From the NCBI GenBank assembly GCA_013397075.1, contig VWZS01003656.1:1753817-1817816 (forward strand): 64,000 bases of DNA, in the 5' to 3' direction. The notes under the pieces are model-generated. The model ran no database searches. It had not been told where the DNA came from and saw only the letters and a program-made list of their open reading frames with translations. The position numbers and the translations under genes are program-made. The DNA comes from Rhabdornis inornatus (Eukaryota > Chordata > Aves > Passeriformes > Rhabdornithidae). Below are positions 49,301 to 58,983 of the stretch, in pieces; within the stretch, counting starts at the first letter, position 1, and every line of letters begins with the position of its first letter.

Positions 49301-52300
49301 TTCTCTCTTTTTTTTTCCCCCCCCAAAGGGCAGCTGTGATTTACAGCCACCAGACGGGTTTGCTGCCCTGCACGAGTCCAGCCCATGTGTCACTCTGGCC
49401 CCCTTATCCACAGAGGATGAAGACAACCTGGCCCCAGGGACTTGCACCCCTAGACCCTTGCAGGCAACTCGTGAACCCTGCAAATTCTAAACCCAACCAA
49501 CAGAAAACCCTGGGCACAGATGAAAACCAGCAAGTGGGCAGAGAGCTGTGTTGGTGTCTCCAGCCACTCACGGGGTGGAGTCCAAGCTGCAGCTGGCAGT
49601 GGTTTTCTTGGTGGCAGGAACAGCCTGGGAGGGACAAGCTGGGCTGCACTGGCTGCCCGCCTTCCCTTAGAATTAAAAAAAGTCAATCAAATATTGACAA
49701 TTAAGACAAATAACTGAAAACGCCGGACTCGATGTTAAGTCGGCTGTAAAAATGTCAGCATGGGGAAAGGGGTCATCTGCAAAAATAAATCAACCCCTTT
49801 TACACACCCACCCCTAAAAATGAGACAAAAAAAAAAAAGGCAGAAAGAAGGGCTTAGGGAAGGGGTATCTTTGCTGCAAAAGTGGATTTCTAAATAACGT
49901 TTGGGGGGAGTCCTTTTTCTTCCCCTTCCCTCTTTTGGGGAGGGAGGAGGAGGCTTAACGTTTTCAACTCTATTCTTTCATTTAAGTGACAGATTTATCC
50001 CAGTAAAATTATGTTTCATGCTCAAACTTTGAAGGGAAAGTGGCTACGTAAATGCTGAAAAAATGCAGCGAGACACACTTGATCCCCCAACTGGACTGCG
50101 AAGAGGAGAAAGTATTCAGGAAATGTTAAAAAAGGTGAAAGTAAGAAGCGTTTTAATAGTTCTTCCAGACATGGGGGCCTCCCTAGAGATTCATACAGAA
50201 CAATCCTGAACCTCTATTTTAACATTTACAGACTTGCAACTCCTTTAAAACCTTACATCTGAAAAACTGCTTGTTCTCTTTCTGGTTTAGATCAGTCTTC
50301 ATTTTCCTCCTTAGCTCTTCAAATGCTTAACCTTTTTTTATTACATTTTAATAGAGTTTTTCAAGCCACCACCAGTCCCCTCCTTCTGGCCGTATTTAAA
50401 CCTGGTTGTTATTTAAATATGCACTAACTATTTTTTAAAATCCAGGCGTTAGAGGTCTAAAACAAGATGGTATTTTCTTTTTTTTTTCTTCGGAAATTAG
50501 CTACTGCCCTTTCAAGCTAGAGCTGCTCCAGGATGGGAACAATTCATTTGCATGATTAATTCTGGATGTACAGAACATCACATGGAACCTGTACTGTGCT
50601 TGTACTGATAATGTCCCGCATGAAATTTTCAGCCAAAGCAAAACGAAGAAAAAGCCCCCAAAAGCCAGAAATGTAAAGAAAAAAAATTGTTTCTACTAAT
50701 CTACCCAAGGAAGAAAGGAAATTGCAGCTAATACCAAAGAAAAACAGTTGTGATAGCTATGTACAGCATGCAGGAACACTTCCCTGCCCTGGGTGCAAGA
50801 TCAGTCCTCCTGCAGCTAGCCCGGCGGTGGTGCCGGGGGTCCCTGGCCCCACTGACCCCTGCGCTGCGCTTGACCATCCCAACATGTCAGTGGCTCTCAT
50901 GATCAAAGTATTTGGGCTTCAAGGGGACCGGACCGGCCGCCTTGCCCGGGAGAGGGTGGAGGTTTTGGGGAGGGGGTGCCAGGGCGATGCAGAGGGGCTG
51001 TGGCAGAGCGCAGGCTCTCACGCTTGCAGAGTCTCTGCTTTGTCTCTGGAGACGGCGCAGCATCTTTGCCTGCAGCTGACTGCCTCGCTGACCCTCTGCT
51101 CGGGATTTGTTTTGAGAAGGAAGGGATGGGGCAGGAAAATGCCACTTTAGACAGTCCTAGTTCAAGGAAGGCTTCCAAAGCAGTCATTCCTCCTTTCTCC
51201 TCCCTGCCTCCTCTTTTTCAAATTCACTTTCCATTTCAGTTTCAAAAGGAAGTCTCAGGGATTCCCATCCCTGGAAAGAGCCAGGATGAAATGTCTGATG
51301 ATGCTCAGGATGCCACAGCCCCAAACCCCCAGAGTCAGGTGTAAACCAAGAATTAAAAGGAAAGAGGCAGAGCCTATCCCTCAAGAACTGGTCCCCTCCT
51401 TTGGCACAGGGAACCTGCCCTCACCTTGAATCACACAGCTGCTGATTACTGACCCCTATGTTCTCCTTTTACAAGCCCCCACAAGCCGAACGATTTTAAT
51501 GATTTCTGGCTAACAAACAGGACGGAAATCATCAATCGCCACGCTGGGCTGTGAACACCTCCCCAGCTCCCCCCTCGCCTGCCCACATCGTGTGTCCTCA
51601 CCGTGCACATCCCCATCCTCTGCCATCGCATTGATTTTCTTGTTGTCCAAGATCTGCACATGTTTCCCGCTGGTCCGGCTGTACAGCTGGTAGGTACGGA
51701 CAAGCCGCCGGCTGAGCTGATCTGTCACCAGGCTCTGCTCCCTCACATGCTGTGTAAAATTAGGTGGGGACTGAACAGTTACCTTTAGGAAATTAAAAAA
51801 TATACAACACACCATTATAATCTCTACTCCTCAGCGGGGCAAATGGGCTGAGCCGAGATTGCCAGCCTCCAGCTGGGCTTTACAGAAGGCCAAGAGCCAC
51901 GACCGTGGCGGTGCCTCCTGCACCTCAAAGTCTCTCCGGGAGAAGGAGCATTAAGCTCGGGGACACAGCAACCAGAGCCCTACACAGAGCTGTGCTCTCT
52001 CCAAACATGCCCTAAGCAGAGGTGGGGGTAGCTCGGGAGTAGAACAGGGCTTGGTGACCCCAGAGACCCCTCCAGGACTCAGTGGGTTCTGACTGGGACT
52101 GGGATACCTTGAGATGGGCATCAAGGCTGGGAGCTGGAGGGGATCAAGGTGGGACATGCAGGATGGCACTATGTTGCCCTCTCAAGGGGCTGATGCTTTC
52201 ATCCCACACCTCTCTCACCTCTGCAGGAGCATACTACTGCTCCAGCTGCCCCGGGCACACACGCCAACAGTTTCAACAGCTGCCTGTCCTCTGGGTCTCA

Positions 52301-53998
52301 GGCTCTTTATTTGCTCTGAAGTACCCCACTTATTAAGCTCTTCAAATGCAAAGTCACAGAGATGGTAGAATTATGAGGTATAAGAATTATAAGAAAACCA
52401 TACCCCAGGGCAGGTATTTAGTAGTATAACCACCCAAGGACACCAACATGCTACCCGTGCAAACACGGCCCTCATCCCCAGCCAGTTGCTTGGTGCCAGA
52501 ACGGGGTCATCCCCAACCCCACCACACCGAGCCCTTTAGTCCCGGAGCCGCAGCTAAGCCCGTCCTCTCCAGACCTGACACTGCTGCTCCTGGGCTTTAA
52601 ATGATTTTCATGAGCAGCCAAACCTGCTCCCCCCCAGCCCCAGCTTGTGAGCTGGCATAGAAGTCTTTTTCCCTCCTCGTCTCAAATCCCTCTTTTAAGT
52701 CTGGAAAGTTTCGCTGCTCCCTGACATTTATAAAGATGTATTCTGAGCAAATGTTAGGAGATCGCTCCTTTCAACATCAGAAGGCTGGGGCTACCCCCCA
52801 CTACCCCCACGTCAAATGGGAAGATTTCCTCCTGTCTTAAACAACAACAGAAAACCACAATAAAAGCAAAAGCCACTGCTCTCCCAAAGCCAGCTTTATA
52901 GAGATATCTCCCCTTGACAATGTCATCTCTCTCCCTCTGCTTCTGCCTGTGCATGTGTGTTTCCTATAGACGGGTTTTGGATAATGCAGCAGGATTCTCC
53001 CCAGCTCTGATGAGGGTACCATGTGGAGGAGAGGTCATTAGCCATGCTGCTATTTGGTCTCCATCTCATACTCCAAAATATTACAGCTATGTTTCTATAC
53101 AACTGCACAATCCCAGTGCTCCGTTTCCTTCACTCTTCAGCTGGAAACTCCTTTTTTTTTGCCCCCCTAAGCTTCCAGGAAAATAACAATAATTTTTAAA
53201 AGTAGTTTAAAGGGCATTTTAAACAAAGCTTCTGCACCTGTAATCTCAGGGGGAAGGGGGGCTTCACCCCAGTTTGGAGGCGCACCACTCCCAGCGACGC
53301 GTGCCTGCTGGTATGCGGGTGTTGCACAAGCTCTGCCCGGGATGTTTAATCTATTCATGTCACTTCTGTCTCTGCCGATACAAACCAGCGATGCTAAAGT
53401 CGAACACCTTTAAGCTGAATCAAAACCTGCGCTTTTTACTAAGGCTTTTTCAGGGTTTCTTTTCCTCTTTTCAATTCTGCTTTAATTCTTTGGATGAAGC
53501 AATATAGGAGGGGGGAAATAAAACGGAGCAAAGGGATGGGGGTATCCACCGTGTAATTAGAGGTCGGGGAGACGGGAATTAAAGCTGCTTTAAGATAACC
53601 TTGTGTATTTCCTTGAAATCCCGGTACTCCCTGCCTCTCAGCCGGAGTTCCCCGCACGTTATTTTGCGTCCCGGGAAAGGTGGGGTCCCCCTTGGCTCTG
53701 GCTTTTTACAGCCAAGCAACTTTTATCTCCTGGGTTTTAAACTGCACCTCTTCCCTGTGTCCCTCCCTGCCGAGCCGCTCGGCGGCGGCGGGGCACCCCC
53801 CATCCCCGCGGGGCGAACAAAGCCGGGCAGCCCAGCAGGCACTTACCTGGGCTTGCAGGCAGAGGACGAACAAGTGCATTAACCTGAGAGAGGGAAAAGC
53901 GGGAGAGAGGTGTGAGCCGGGGGGCTGCGAGTGCGGGACGGGAGGGCTGCGGCTGCCGGTACTCACACGTAGCTGAAGAGCGAAGAGCAGGGGTCCAT
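46070..53998 (-). CDS. FGF8: FGF8, fibroblast growth factor 8 (complete coding region)
   Basis: The gene encodes a secreted FGF that signals through the c isoforms of FGFR1-3 and FGFR4 with heparan sulfate. It patterns the midbrain-hindbrain boundary, limb apical ridge, somites and face. Coding exons in transcript order are 53998-53967 (1A), 53883-53847 (1B), 51782-51602 (1D), 47372-47266 (2) and 46351-46070 (3), giving 212 aa for FGF8b. Residues 1-22 are a signal peptide. Residues 24-34 (VTVQSPPNFTQ) are the FGF8b-specific insert and include Phe32, which sets receptor affinity. Cys109 and Cys127 form the conserved disulfide. N-glycosylation sequons are N31-F-T and N137-Y-T. The tail is highly basic (RRSKRTRNSRAGP). 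Skipping to an acceptor 33 bases further in exon 1D gives FGF8a (201 aa). All phases agree. No exon 1C-like segment was recognised. Confidence 0.97.
46352..47265. other. FGF8 intron between exons 2 and 3
   Basis: This intron has 914 bases with GT-AG ends. No embedded element was recognised. Confidence 0.8.
47266..47372 (-). CDS. FGF8: FGF8 exon 2 (FGF core)
   Basis: This exon has 107 bases. The acceptor CTCCCCAG is followed by CC AAG CTC ATC. It encodes AKLIVETDTFGSRVRIKGAA then TGFYICMNKKGKLIGK, and includes Cys109. The donor is GTAGGG (47260-47265), phase 0. Confidence 0.97.
47930..48060. promoter_or_regulatory. Candidate intronic FGF8 enhancer, short block
   Basis: This is a compact AT-balanced island inside GC-rich intron sequence. 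It contains TGAGTCGA, GTATTGATTTGG, ATCGATCGA (48000-48008) and a POU octamer ATGCAAAT (48023-48030), followed by GGGTCGATGG. The sharp compositional contrast and unusual CpG-containing motifs suggest constraint. It was not tested by alignment. Confidence 0.38.
49680..50700. promoter_or_regulatory. Candidate intronic FGF8 enhancer, long AT-rich block
   Basis: About 1 kb of AT-rich unique sequence lies in an otherwise GC-rich gene. Features include the inverted repeat GTCAAT...ATTGAC (49682-49698), a MEIS-type TGACAG near 49987, and a composite ATTTGCAT-GATTAATT (octamer 50546-50553 joined to a homeodomain site 50554-50561). Conserved noncoding sequence inside FGF8 introns is expected from other vertebrates. 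Confidence 0.42.
51602..51782 (-). CDS. FGF8: FGF8 exon 1D (alternative FGF8a/FGF8b acceptor)
   Basis: This exon has 181 bases in the b form. The distal acceptor CCTAAAG precedes GTAACTGTTCAG and encodes VTVQSPPNFTQ. The internal acceptor ACACAG ends at 51750, so the a form starts at 51749 with HVREQSLVTDQLSRR. The exon continues LVRTYQLYSRTSGKHVQ and ILDNKKINAMAEDGDVH. The donor is GTGAGG (51596-51601), phase 1. Confidence 0.97.
51783..53846. other. FGF8 intron between exons 1B and 1D (2.1 kb)
   Basis: This is a GT-AG intron with no transposon and no exon 1C-like coding segment recognised. The interval 53380-53620 is AT-rich and motif-dense (GTGTAATTAGAGG, GGAATTAAAGC, CACCTTTAAGC). It is a further weak enhancer candidate. 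Confidence 0.6.
53847..53883 (-). CDS. FGF8: FGF8 exon 1B (signal peptide)
   Basis: This exon has 37 bases between the acceptor CTCTCAG (CAG at 53884-53886) and the donor GTAAGT (53841-53846). It translates as (V)LMHLFVLCLQAQ, completing the hydrophobic signal peptide. The intron before it is only 83 bases. Confidence 0.95.
53967..53998 (-). CDS. FGF8: FGF8 exon 1A (start codon)
   Basis: This exon has 32 coding bases, ATG GAC CCC TGC..., encoding MDPCSSLFSY plus two bases of Val. The donor is GTGAGT (53961-53966), phase 2. It is the first part of the signal peptide. The bird-type start differs from the mammalian MGSPRSALSCL. Confidence 0.95.
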
Positions 53999-54430
53999 CG
54001 CGGCGCGGATGCGGGGCCGGGGCCCGGCGGCGGCGGGGAGCGCCCGGGGGGCGCGGCGCTGTCTCAGCTCCTCGGCTCCTCTCGCCCTGCCGGCACGTCC
54101 TCGCCCCAAAGAAAGGAGGGCACAAGCGGCTATACAGAGCGAAGCCCGGCCGGATCCCGGTCCCCTCCCGGCCCCGGCGGTACCTGCCGAAACGGAGCGA
54201 GCGGCGGGCCAGGTGTGGCCGGAGCTTGGGGCTGCCGCTAAAGGCCGGGCTCCGCGGTCAGTCGCCGGCGGGACTCCCTCCCCACCCCGTGCCTCAGTTT
54301 CCCCATCCGTAAAACGGGGTTTAAGGGCTCGGAGGGTGGGTCGGGGACGCCGTTCCCCCCGCTGGGGGTTCGCCGTTCCGCGGGCGCGTTGTGGATTGGG
54401 AGCGGGCGGGCGAGCCCTCCCGGNNNGCGC

Positions 54431-54440
54431 TGAGTGACAG
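54431..54440 (+). promoter_or_regulatory. PREP/MEIS-PBX composite site, copy 1
   Basis: This is an exact TGAGTGACAG decamer, the known composite site for TALE homeodomain dimers (PBX with PREP1 or MEIS). It lies about 430 bases upstream of the FGF8 ATG. Confidence 0.6.
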
Positions 54441-54599
54441 CTGCTAATTTGCCAGCCGTGCCCCGCTGCCGGTCCCCGCGCTCCCCGCGCCCTCCTTTAT
54501 CTTATCAGAGCCCATAATTACAATTGCTATTTTGCTTCCTCGAATCAGCAATCAGCGCTATCTGCCGCCGCTGGAGAGGCAGCTCCTGTCAGCCGCCCC

Positions 54600-54609
54600 T
54601 GAGTGACAG
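54600..54609 (+). promoter_or_regulatory. PREP/MEIS-PBX composite site, copy 2
   Basis: This is a second exact TGAGTGACAG, same orientation, 169 bases from the first. A MEIS half-site in reverse (CTGTCA, 54586-54591) lies just before it. Confidence 0.6.
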
Positions 54610-54627
54610 CGCGGCGGCTGCCCCGCC

Positions 54628-54673
54628 GCACAAACGCACACACGGACACACACACACACACACACACGCGCGC
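54628..54673. repeat. (CA)n/(CG)n alternating purine-pyrimidine tract
   Basis: An imperfect CA run passes into CGCGCGCG, an alternating tract prone to Z-DNA. It directly abuts the TALE-site patch upstream of FGF8 and the start of the duplicated 257-base block. Confidence 0.85.
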
Positions 54674-54930
54674 GCATGGCCTGCCCGCACACACACACAG
54701 CCCCGCACACGCCTGTGCACCCCTCCTGCACACGCACATCCATGCACACAACCCTCACACACACAGGCTGCACACAGTCCCTTTCACACACACACAGCTG
54801 GCACATGTGTGCAGCCTTTCCTGTGACGTCCCCTTCTTCTTACTTGCACCCCTGGCACACTCTGCACTCCCCAGCACAGTTATTCACTTAGTTATTCAGT
54901 TATTTGCTTTGCTTACCCCTACCCACAAAA
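54674..54930. repeat. 257-base duplicated block, copy 1 (assembly artefact likely)
   Basis: This block is identical to 55254-55510 at 256 of 257 positions; the only difference is C at 54720 against G at 55300. It ends directly at the single N at 54931. Its left flank continues naturally from the CA/CG tract. Confidence 0.95.
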
Positions 54931-54931
54931 N
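54931..54931. other. Assembly gap (single N)
   Basis: An unresolved base joins copy 1 of the duplicated block to an unrelated CpG-rich contig. Confidence 0.95.
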
Positions 54932-55252
54932 TTAAAAGGATTACCGGAGGAGGGGGATGGAGGGGGCCGGAGTTTCGAGAAGGAGTGAGGCTGAGCAAAT
55001 TCCGCAACCGAAGTGGGTAGCGGGACATCCCCGCTTTCTTCGCGAGCATCCCCGCCGGGCGCTTACCTTGCGGAGCGGACGGGCGCCCTCAGGGCCGGCG
55101 TTGCGGGGCCATGGGGCCGGGCGGTGGCGGCGGGACGGGGCTCAGCCCCGCAGCCCGGGCAGGGCCGCCGAGGGCTGCATTGTTCCGGCGAGCCCCGGCC
55201 CTCCCGGCCCCGCCACCTGTTGCGCACCGGGGCGGGGGCTGCGGCGGGGCTG
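54932..55252. other. CpG-rich contig inserted between two N joins; possible 5' noncoding exon
   Basis: These 321 GC-rich bases are enclosed by single N bases and by the duplicated 257-base block, so their placement is uncertain. On the minus strand CCGCTCCGCAAG is followed by a strong donor GTAAGC (55061-55066), so part of it could be a 5' noncoding exon of FGF8 or of another gene. Two tiny ATG frames (12 and 7 codons) lie upstream of that donor. Confidence 0.45.
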
Positions 55253-55253
55253 N

Positions 55254-55510
55254 GCATGGCCTGCCCGCACACACACACAGCCCCGCACACGCCTGTGCAG
55301 CCCTCCTGCACACGCACATCCATGCACACAACCCTCACACACACAGGCTGCACACAGTCCCTTTCACACACACACAGCTGGCACATGTGTGCAGCCTTTC
55401 CTGTGACGTCCCCTTCTTCTTACTTGCACCCCTGGCACACTCTGCACTCCCCAGCACAGTTATTCACTTAGTTATTCAGTTATTTGCTTTGCTTACCCCT
55501 ACCCACAAAA
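55254..55510. repeat. 257-base duplicated block, copy 2 (assembly artefact likely)
   Basis: This is the second copy of 54674-54930. It begins directly after the N at 55253, and its right flank continues naturally into unique sequence (TACAACCCTCTGCC). The two copies look like unmerged overlapping contig ends. Confidence 0.95.
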
Positions 55511-58500
55511 TACAACCCTCTGCCTCACACACAAGCACATCAGCTGCAGCCACAGGACAGTTCTCTCTCTCACATGCACATGACACCAAGCTTGTGCACG
55601 TTCCCCCTTGCTCAGACACCCAACAGCGCTAGACACAAGTGCACCGACACCTCTCCCCACTACACAATGTGTCACCCCAAAACTCTGCCTACTGTCACTT
55701 CTGGGGATGGATCTCCCCAGGTCCTCACCTGATCTTGCTCAGCATCCTCACTGCTGAGGGGTGCTGCAGGCAGGCAGGGGAGCCTGGGCACTGCCCCATC
55801 ACTGGGCTGACCCCACAGGGCCCAAGGAGAAAACAGTCCCTGTATCAGTATTAACAAATCCAGTACAGCACAGGATGAGCAACTGCCTTGTGCTGGGCAA
55901 AATTACCCCCAAATTCAGCTCCTTGTTAAACTTCCTTCCCTTTATTTTGGTGCAAAAAGATGTTTCTGAGGGAATTTCCTATGTGTGGGAAGAAGTCTTG
56001 GGCCAAGCCTCTGTTTAACTGGAAACATTTAGGAGAACCACAGGAACAGGCAGGACAGGCACTGAAGGGGCATGGCAGAAGCAGGAGCTGGTTTCCAAGG
56101 GCACAACACATTCACACACTCAGCTCATCAGTACAGCACATGGTCAGGAGAAAAACACTCCAGGTTGAGCTGTGTGAACAGCTGATGTACAACAGCACAG
56201 GTGAGGTGGTTCCTCCTATTCACCTCTCTGCACTGCCTAAGGAAAACCAGGCAAAACCAGAACAAGAAATGCTTGACACTCCTGATGGTCTAAATTCAGA
56301 CAATCCTTACTTCTCTATATATAAAAAAAAATTAAGGAATTTAGTCTATTTCCCAAATGCTGCTCTCCTTCACAAGTGGCCACCTCCACTTTATCCCTGG
56401 TGGGCACAGGATCAGGCAGGCACATGTCACCATGCACACCACAGTCTACTCAATAGCACCATTTCCAGAACAGCCCAGACTGCCTTAAATTGGGAGATTT
56501 ATGGTGTCCTGTATGGGGTCAGAGGCAGCTGGAAGCTGACAGTCCCGTGTGCCCCCTGCCCTCAGCAAACAGGCTCAAGTGCCAGTCATGGCTGTAAAAT
56601 CAAGCCAGTGTGGGATCACCCAGGGGTGGCCACACTTTGCCTGACAGTGGATGACAGATGATGCTCCTGTCAGCCATCCTCAGGCCTACAGGCGAAGCCT
56701 CCACAGCCCCCATCCTACCCCATCTTTGGGAAGGGAAAAGAAATGAGCAGGTTGGTGACAGCAGCCAGGGACAGGCAGCATCACAGCTGCTGGGCTCACC
56801 CTGCCTCTGCTGCTGCCTTGGATCATGACCACAATCTGCTCCTCACAGGGAAGACGGATGCCTGCACAGAGGCATTTGCCTTCTTCCATTAGTGCTTCTC
56901 AGCCCACCCGTGTTTGCACCGAGAGTAGCACCCTCCACCCCCTTTTTTTTCAAGTAATAAACCTTTTTGGATAGGCTCTCTCCCGTGCCAGGCAGCACAA
57001 GGGAAATCTGCCTGCCTGTCAGCTCCTTCACAGGCCATCTGAGATAAGCCCCTGGTCCACAGGGTGAGGGTCCCCTCCATCCCCAGGAACTGAGGCTAAA
57101 TGGCTTGTCTGGCTCTCCTGGGGAGAAGAGAAACTCCAGCCCTGTGTTCCTGAGACCAGCTGGGCCTCAGGCCAAGCTGCTATGGAGATGGTGGAAAAAA
57201 GCCCCTTGTGGGAGAAAGATTGGGGGCCTGCTATGCCCCCAGTGCTCCAAGCAGCAATTGGGCTGTGATCCCTGGAAGAGGCTTACCAGCATGGTCCCAT
57301 CAGATCTTGTCCTGCTGTCTCATTGCTCCTTTGCTCTGGTCTGCAGAACCAGGACCATGTTTAGACTGGTCAGGTACAGAAGTGTTTTCCTTCAGAGAAG
57401 CGCTCATGTGTTTTATGTTCATCGGAGATGTTAAATGCTGCAGATGAAGCATTAGCAGCAGAGATGTGAACTGCAGCCCTCCCATCCCCTCTCCCACAAA
57501 GATGAGGGTACCAAAGTATAGCAACAGGGCTACAACACCAAGAAGCATGAGCCAAAGAGAGGAACTAGGACATGGAGGCATCTGTCCCAGCCTGGCTGGG
57601 GTCCAGGCTTGGTCTCAAACTTTGCCCACCTCCTTCACCCCACACAGAGCCTCCCGGCAGCTGGGAAGTGTGGAGGCAGCTTCTGGAGCAGCCTAGACTG
57701 AGATAAAACAGGGAGCAGATCAGGAGAAGATTTGAGATGGAAGGGGCAGCAGGTGAGGGACTGTGAGACTCTGGGCCCTGTCTGTGCCACTGTACAGCAG
57801 AGACTGGAAAGAGCACAGCAGGTGCTGAGGAAAGCTCTTCCCATTGCCCTTGTGATGCTCAGCACAGCACCCCCACAACCCAGGGCCACCCCAGCACCAT
57901 CCCTTCTCTCTCCCAGGATCTCCCTCAGCAAATCTGTGGGAGAGAACCAGGTTCCACCTCCCGCTTCCTGCCTGCTTCTTTATCATCCCTGTCTAGCCCA
58001 GTTCATGTCAGAAATGGTTCTACATACACCCCTTCCCTTGTGCAGGATGACAAACAGTGGCGTCAGCTCCAGCTTCCCACAAGAGATCAAAGCCAAGGAG
58101 CATCGGCCTGAAACCTCTCAACTTATTAGCATCCCTTATTTCAGAAAGGCAGAGACAAGGAAAACAGCACCAACCACAGCTTTGGGGGCAAGCAGCGCAA
58201 ACTGGGCTGAACAGAGACAAGGGCTCCCAGCAAACTGGGAGTTCATATCATAAGAAGAGTCTAGGAGAATTTGGAGTGAGGGGAAAGCCAGCAAAACATC
58301 CACAGGAGTTTTGCCTTAAATACCTCTTTCAGGGGGAACTACCAGTGGATAGTTTCAGGGGAAACTATCAGGTGGAGAAGCAATCAGGACGTTGCTGTCA
58401 CTCACAGAGAGAGGCCAACAGGCATAGCTCCCTGCTCCTGCCAGGCAGGGCATAGACAGGACCACAGCGCTAATCCCGACTGATGGAGGAGAGCAGTACC

Positions 58501-58923
58501 TGCAGCACACAGCAGCACCGAGCCGGCCAGAGGGCGAGAGCTCCTCTCTGCAGGTGCAGAGGGCTCAGACAGTCTGCAGAGCAGTTGCCTGGGGACTATG
58601 ACAGGGAACAGACAGCGTAGGCAGCAGGGTTGAGGGTTAGCCAAAGGCTGCGGCACACGAAGGTGAGGATACTGAAGTGCAGGAAGCACTGCCCAATACC
58701 TGAGCATCTCTCTCTGCTCCAACAACATATGAAGAAGAGTCAAAATGCACAAAACCCAGAACCCTGTAATGTTTTACAGCCATGCCTGGAGGATGCTTGG
58801 CCATAAACCAACTTTTTCCACCCTAAAATAAAGACATGGAGGCTTCCCAGCAAAGCCAGAGGGATACTAGCCCTCACCACCCTCACCCTTCCCAGCCCCG
58901 CAGCCCACTGCCCCCAGCCCTAC
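55511..58923. other. Intergenic upstream of FGF8, no confident gene
   Basis: No recognised gene or transposon. An ATG-started open frame of 233 codons (55960-56661, plus) has no recognisable domain, and its composition follows the surrounding DNA. I regard it as chance. A hydrophobic 93-codon minus frame at 57300-57581 is likewise unsupported. Confidence 0.45.
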
Positions 58924-58983
58924 CTGCTGATCCTTCACTGCGGCTTTAATGGGGCGTTTCAGTGGCAACAGCAGCTCCTCCAT
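58924..58983 (-). CDS. Weak candidate first coding exon of an unidentified gene
   Basis: An ATG in good Kozak context (GCC ATG G) opens a 20-codon frame, MEELLLPLKRPIKAAVKDQQ. The frame runs exactly into a consensus splice donor CAG|GTAGGG (58918-58923), phase 0. I do not recognise the peptide. No second exon could be found between here and FGF8. The combination could be chance. Confidence 0.2.

Larger units (their letters stand above)
47373..51601. other. FGF8 intron between exons 1D and 2 (4.2 kb)
   Basis: This is the largest FGF8 intron. It has GT-AG ends and no transposon. It contains the two candidate regulatory blocks described separately (47930-48060 and 49680-50700), a GGGA run at 49193-49208 and short A/T homopolymers. 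Confidence 0.75.
53999..54625 (-). promoter_or_regulatory. FGF8: FGF8 5' untranslated region, CpG-rich promoter and proximal upstream region
   Basis: This is GC-rich sequence immediately 5' of the FGF8 ATG (53998), followed by a patch with strong developmental motifs. The patch contains TGAGTGACAG (54431-54440), GATA-type TTATCTTATCAG (54497-54508), TAATTA (54515-54520), CAATTG (54521-54526) and a second TGAGTGACAG (54600-54609). A gap of three N lies at 54424-54426. No TATA box is seen near the expected start, and the transcription start was not located. Confidence 0.6.

Noticed and set aside
5756..50553. POU octamers (5756, 32919, 41570, 48023, 50546) as a locus-wide signature
   Set aside because: About two exact octamers are expected by chance in 64 kb, more in AT-rich DNA. 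Only the composite site at 50546 is kept as notable.
51783..53846. Search for an FGF8 exon 1C
   Set aside because: No in-frame segment with suitable splice sites resembling the mammalian exon was recognised.
54524..55471. His/Thr-rich frames in the CA repeats
   Set aside because: They come from translating a CA microsatellite and its duplicated flank; not coding.
55960..56661. Open frame of 233 codons on the plus strand
   Set aside because: It has no recognisable domain, signal or splice pattern. Amino-acid content follows local base composition, including a poly-Lys stretch from an A-run. Probably chance.
57300..57581. Hydrophobic 93-codon minus-strand frame resembling membrane segments
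   Set aside because: It has no family match and no splice or promoter support; hydrophobicity can arise from T-rich codons by chance.
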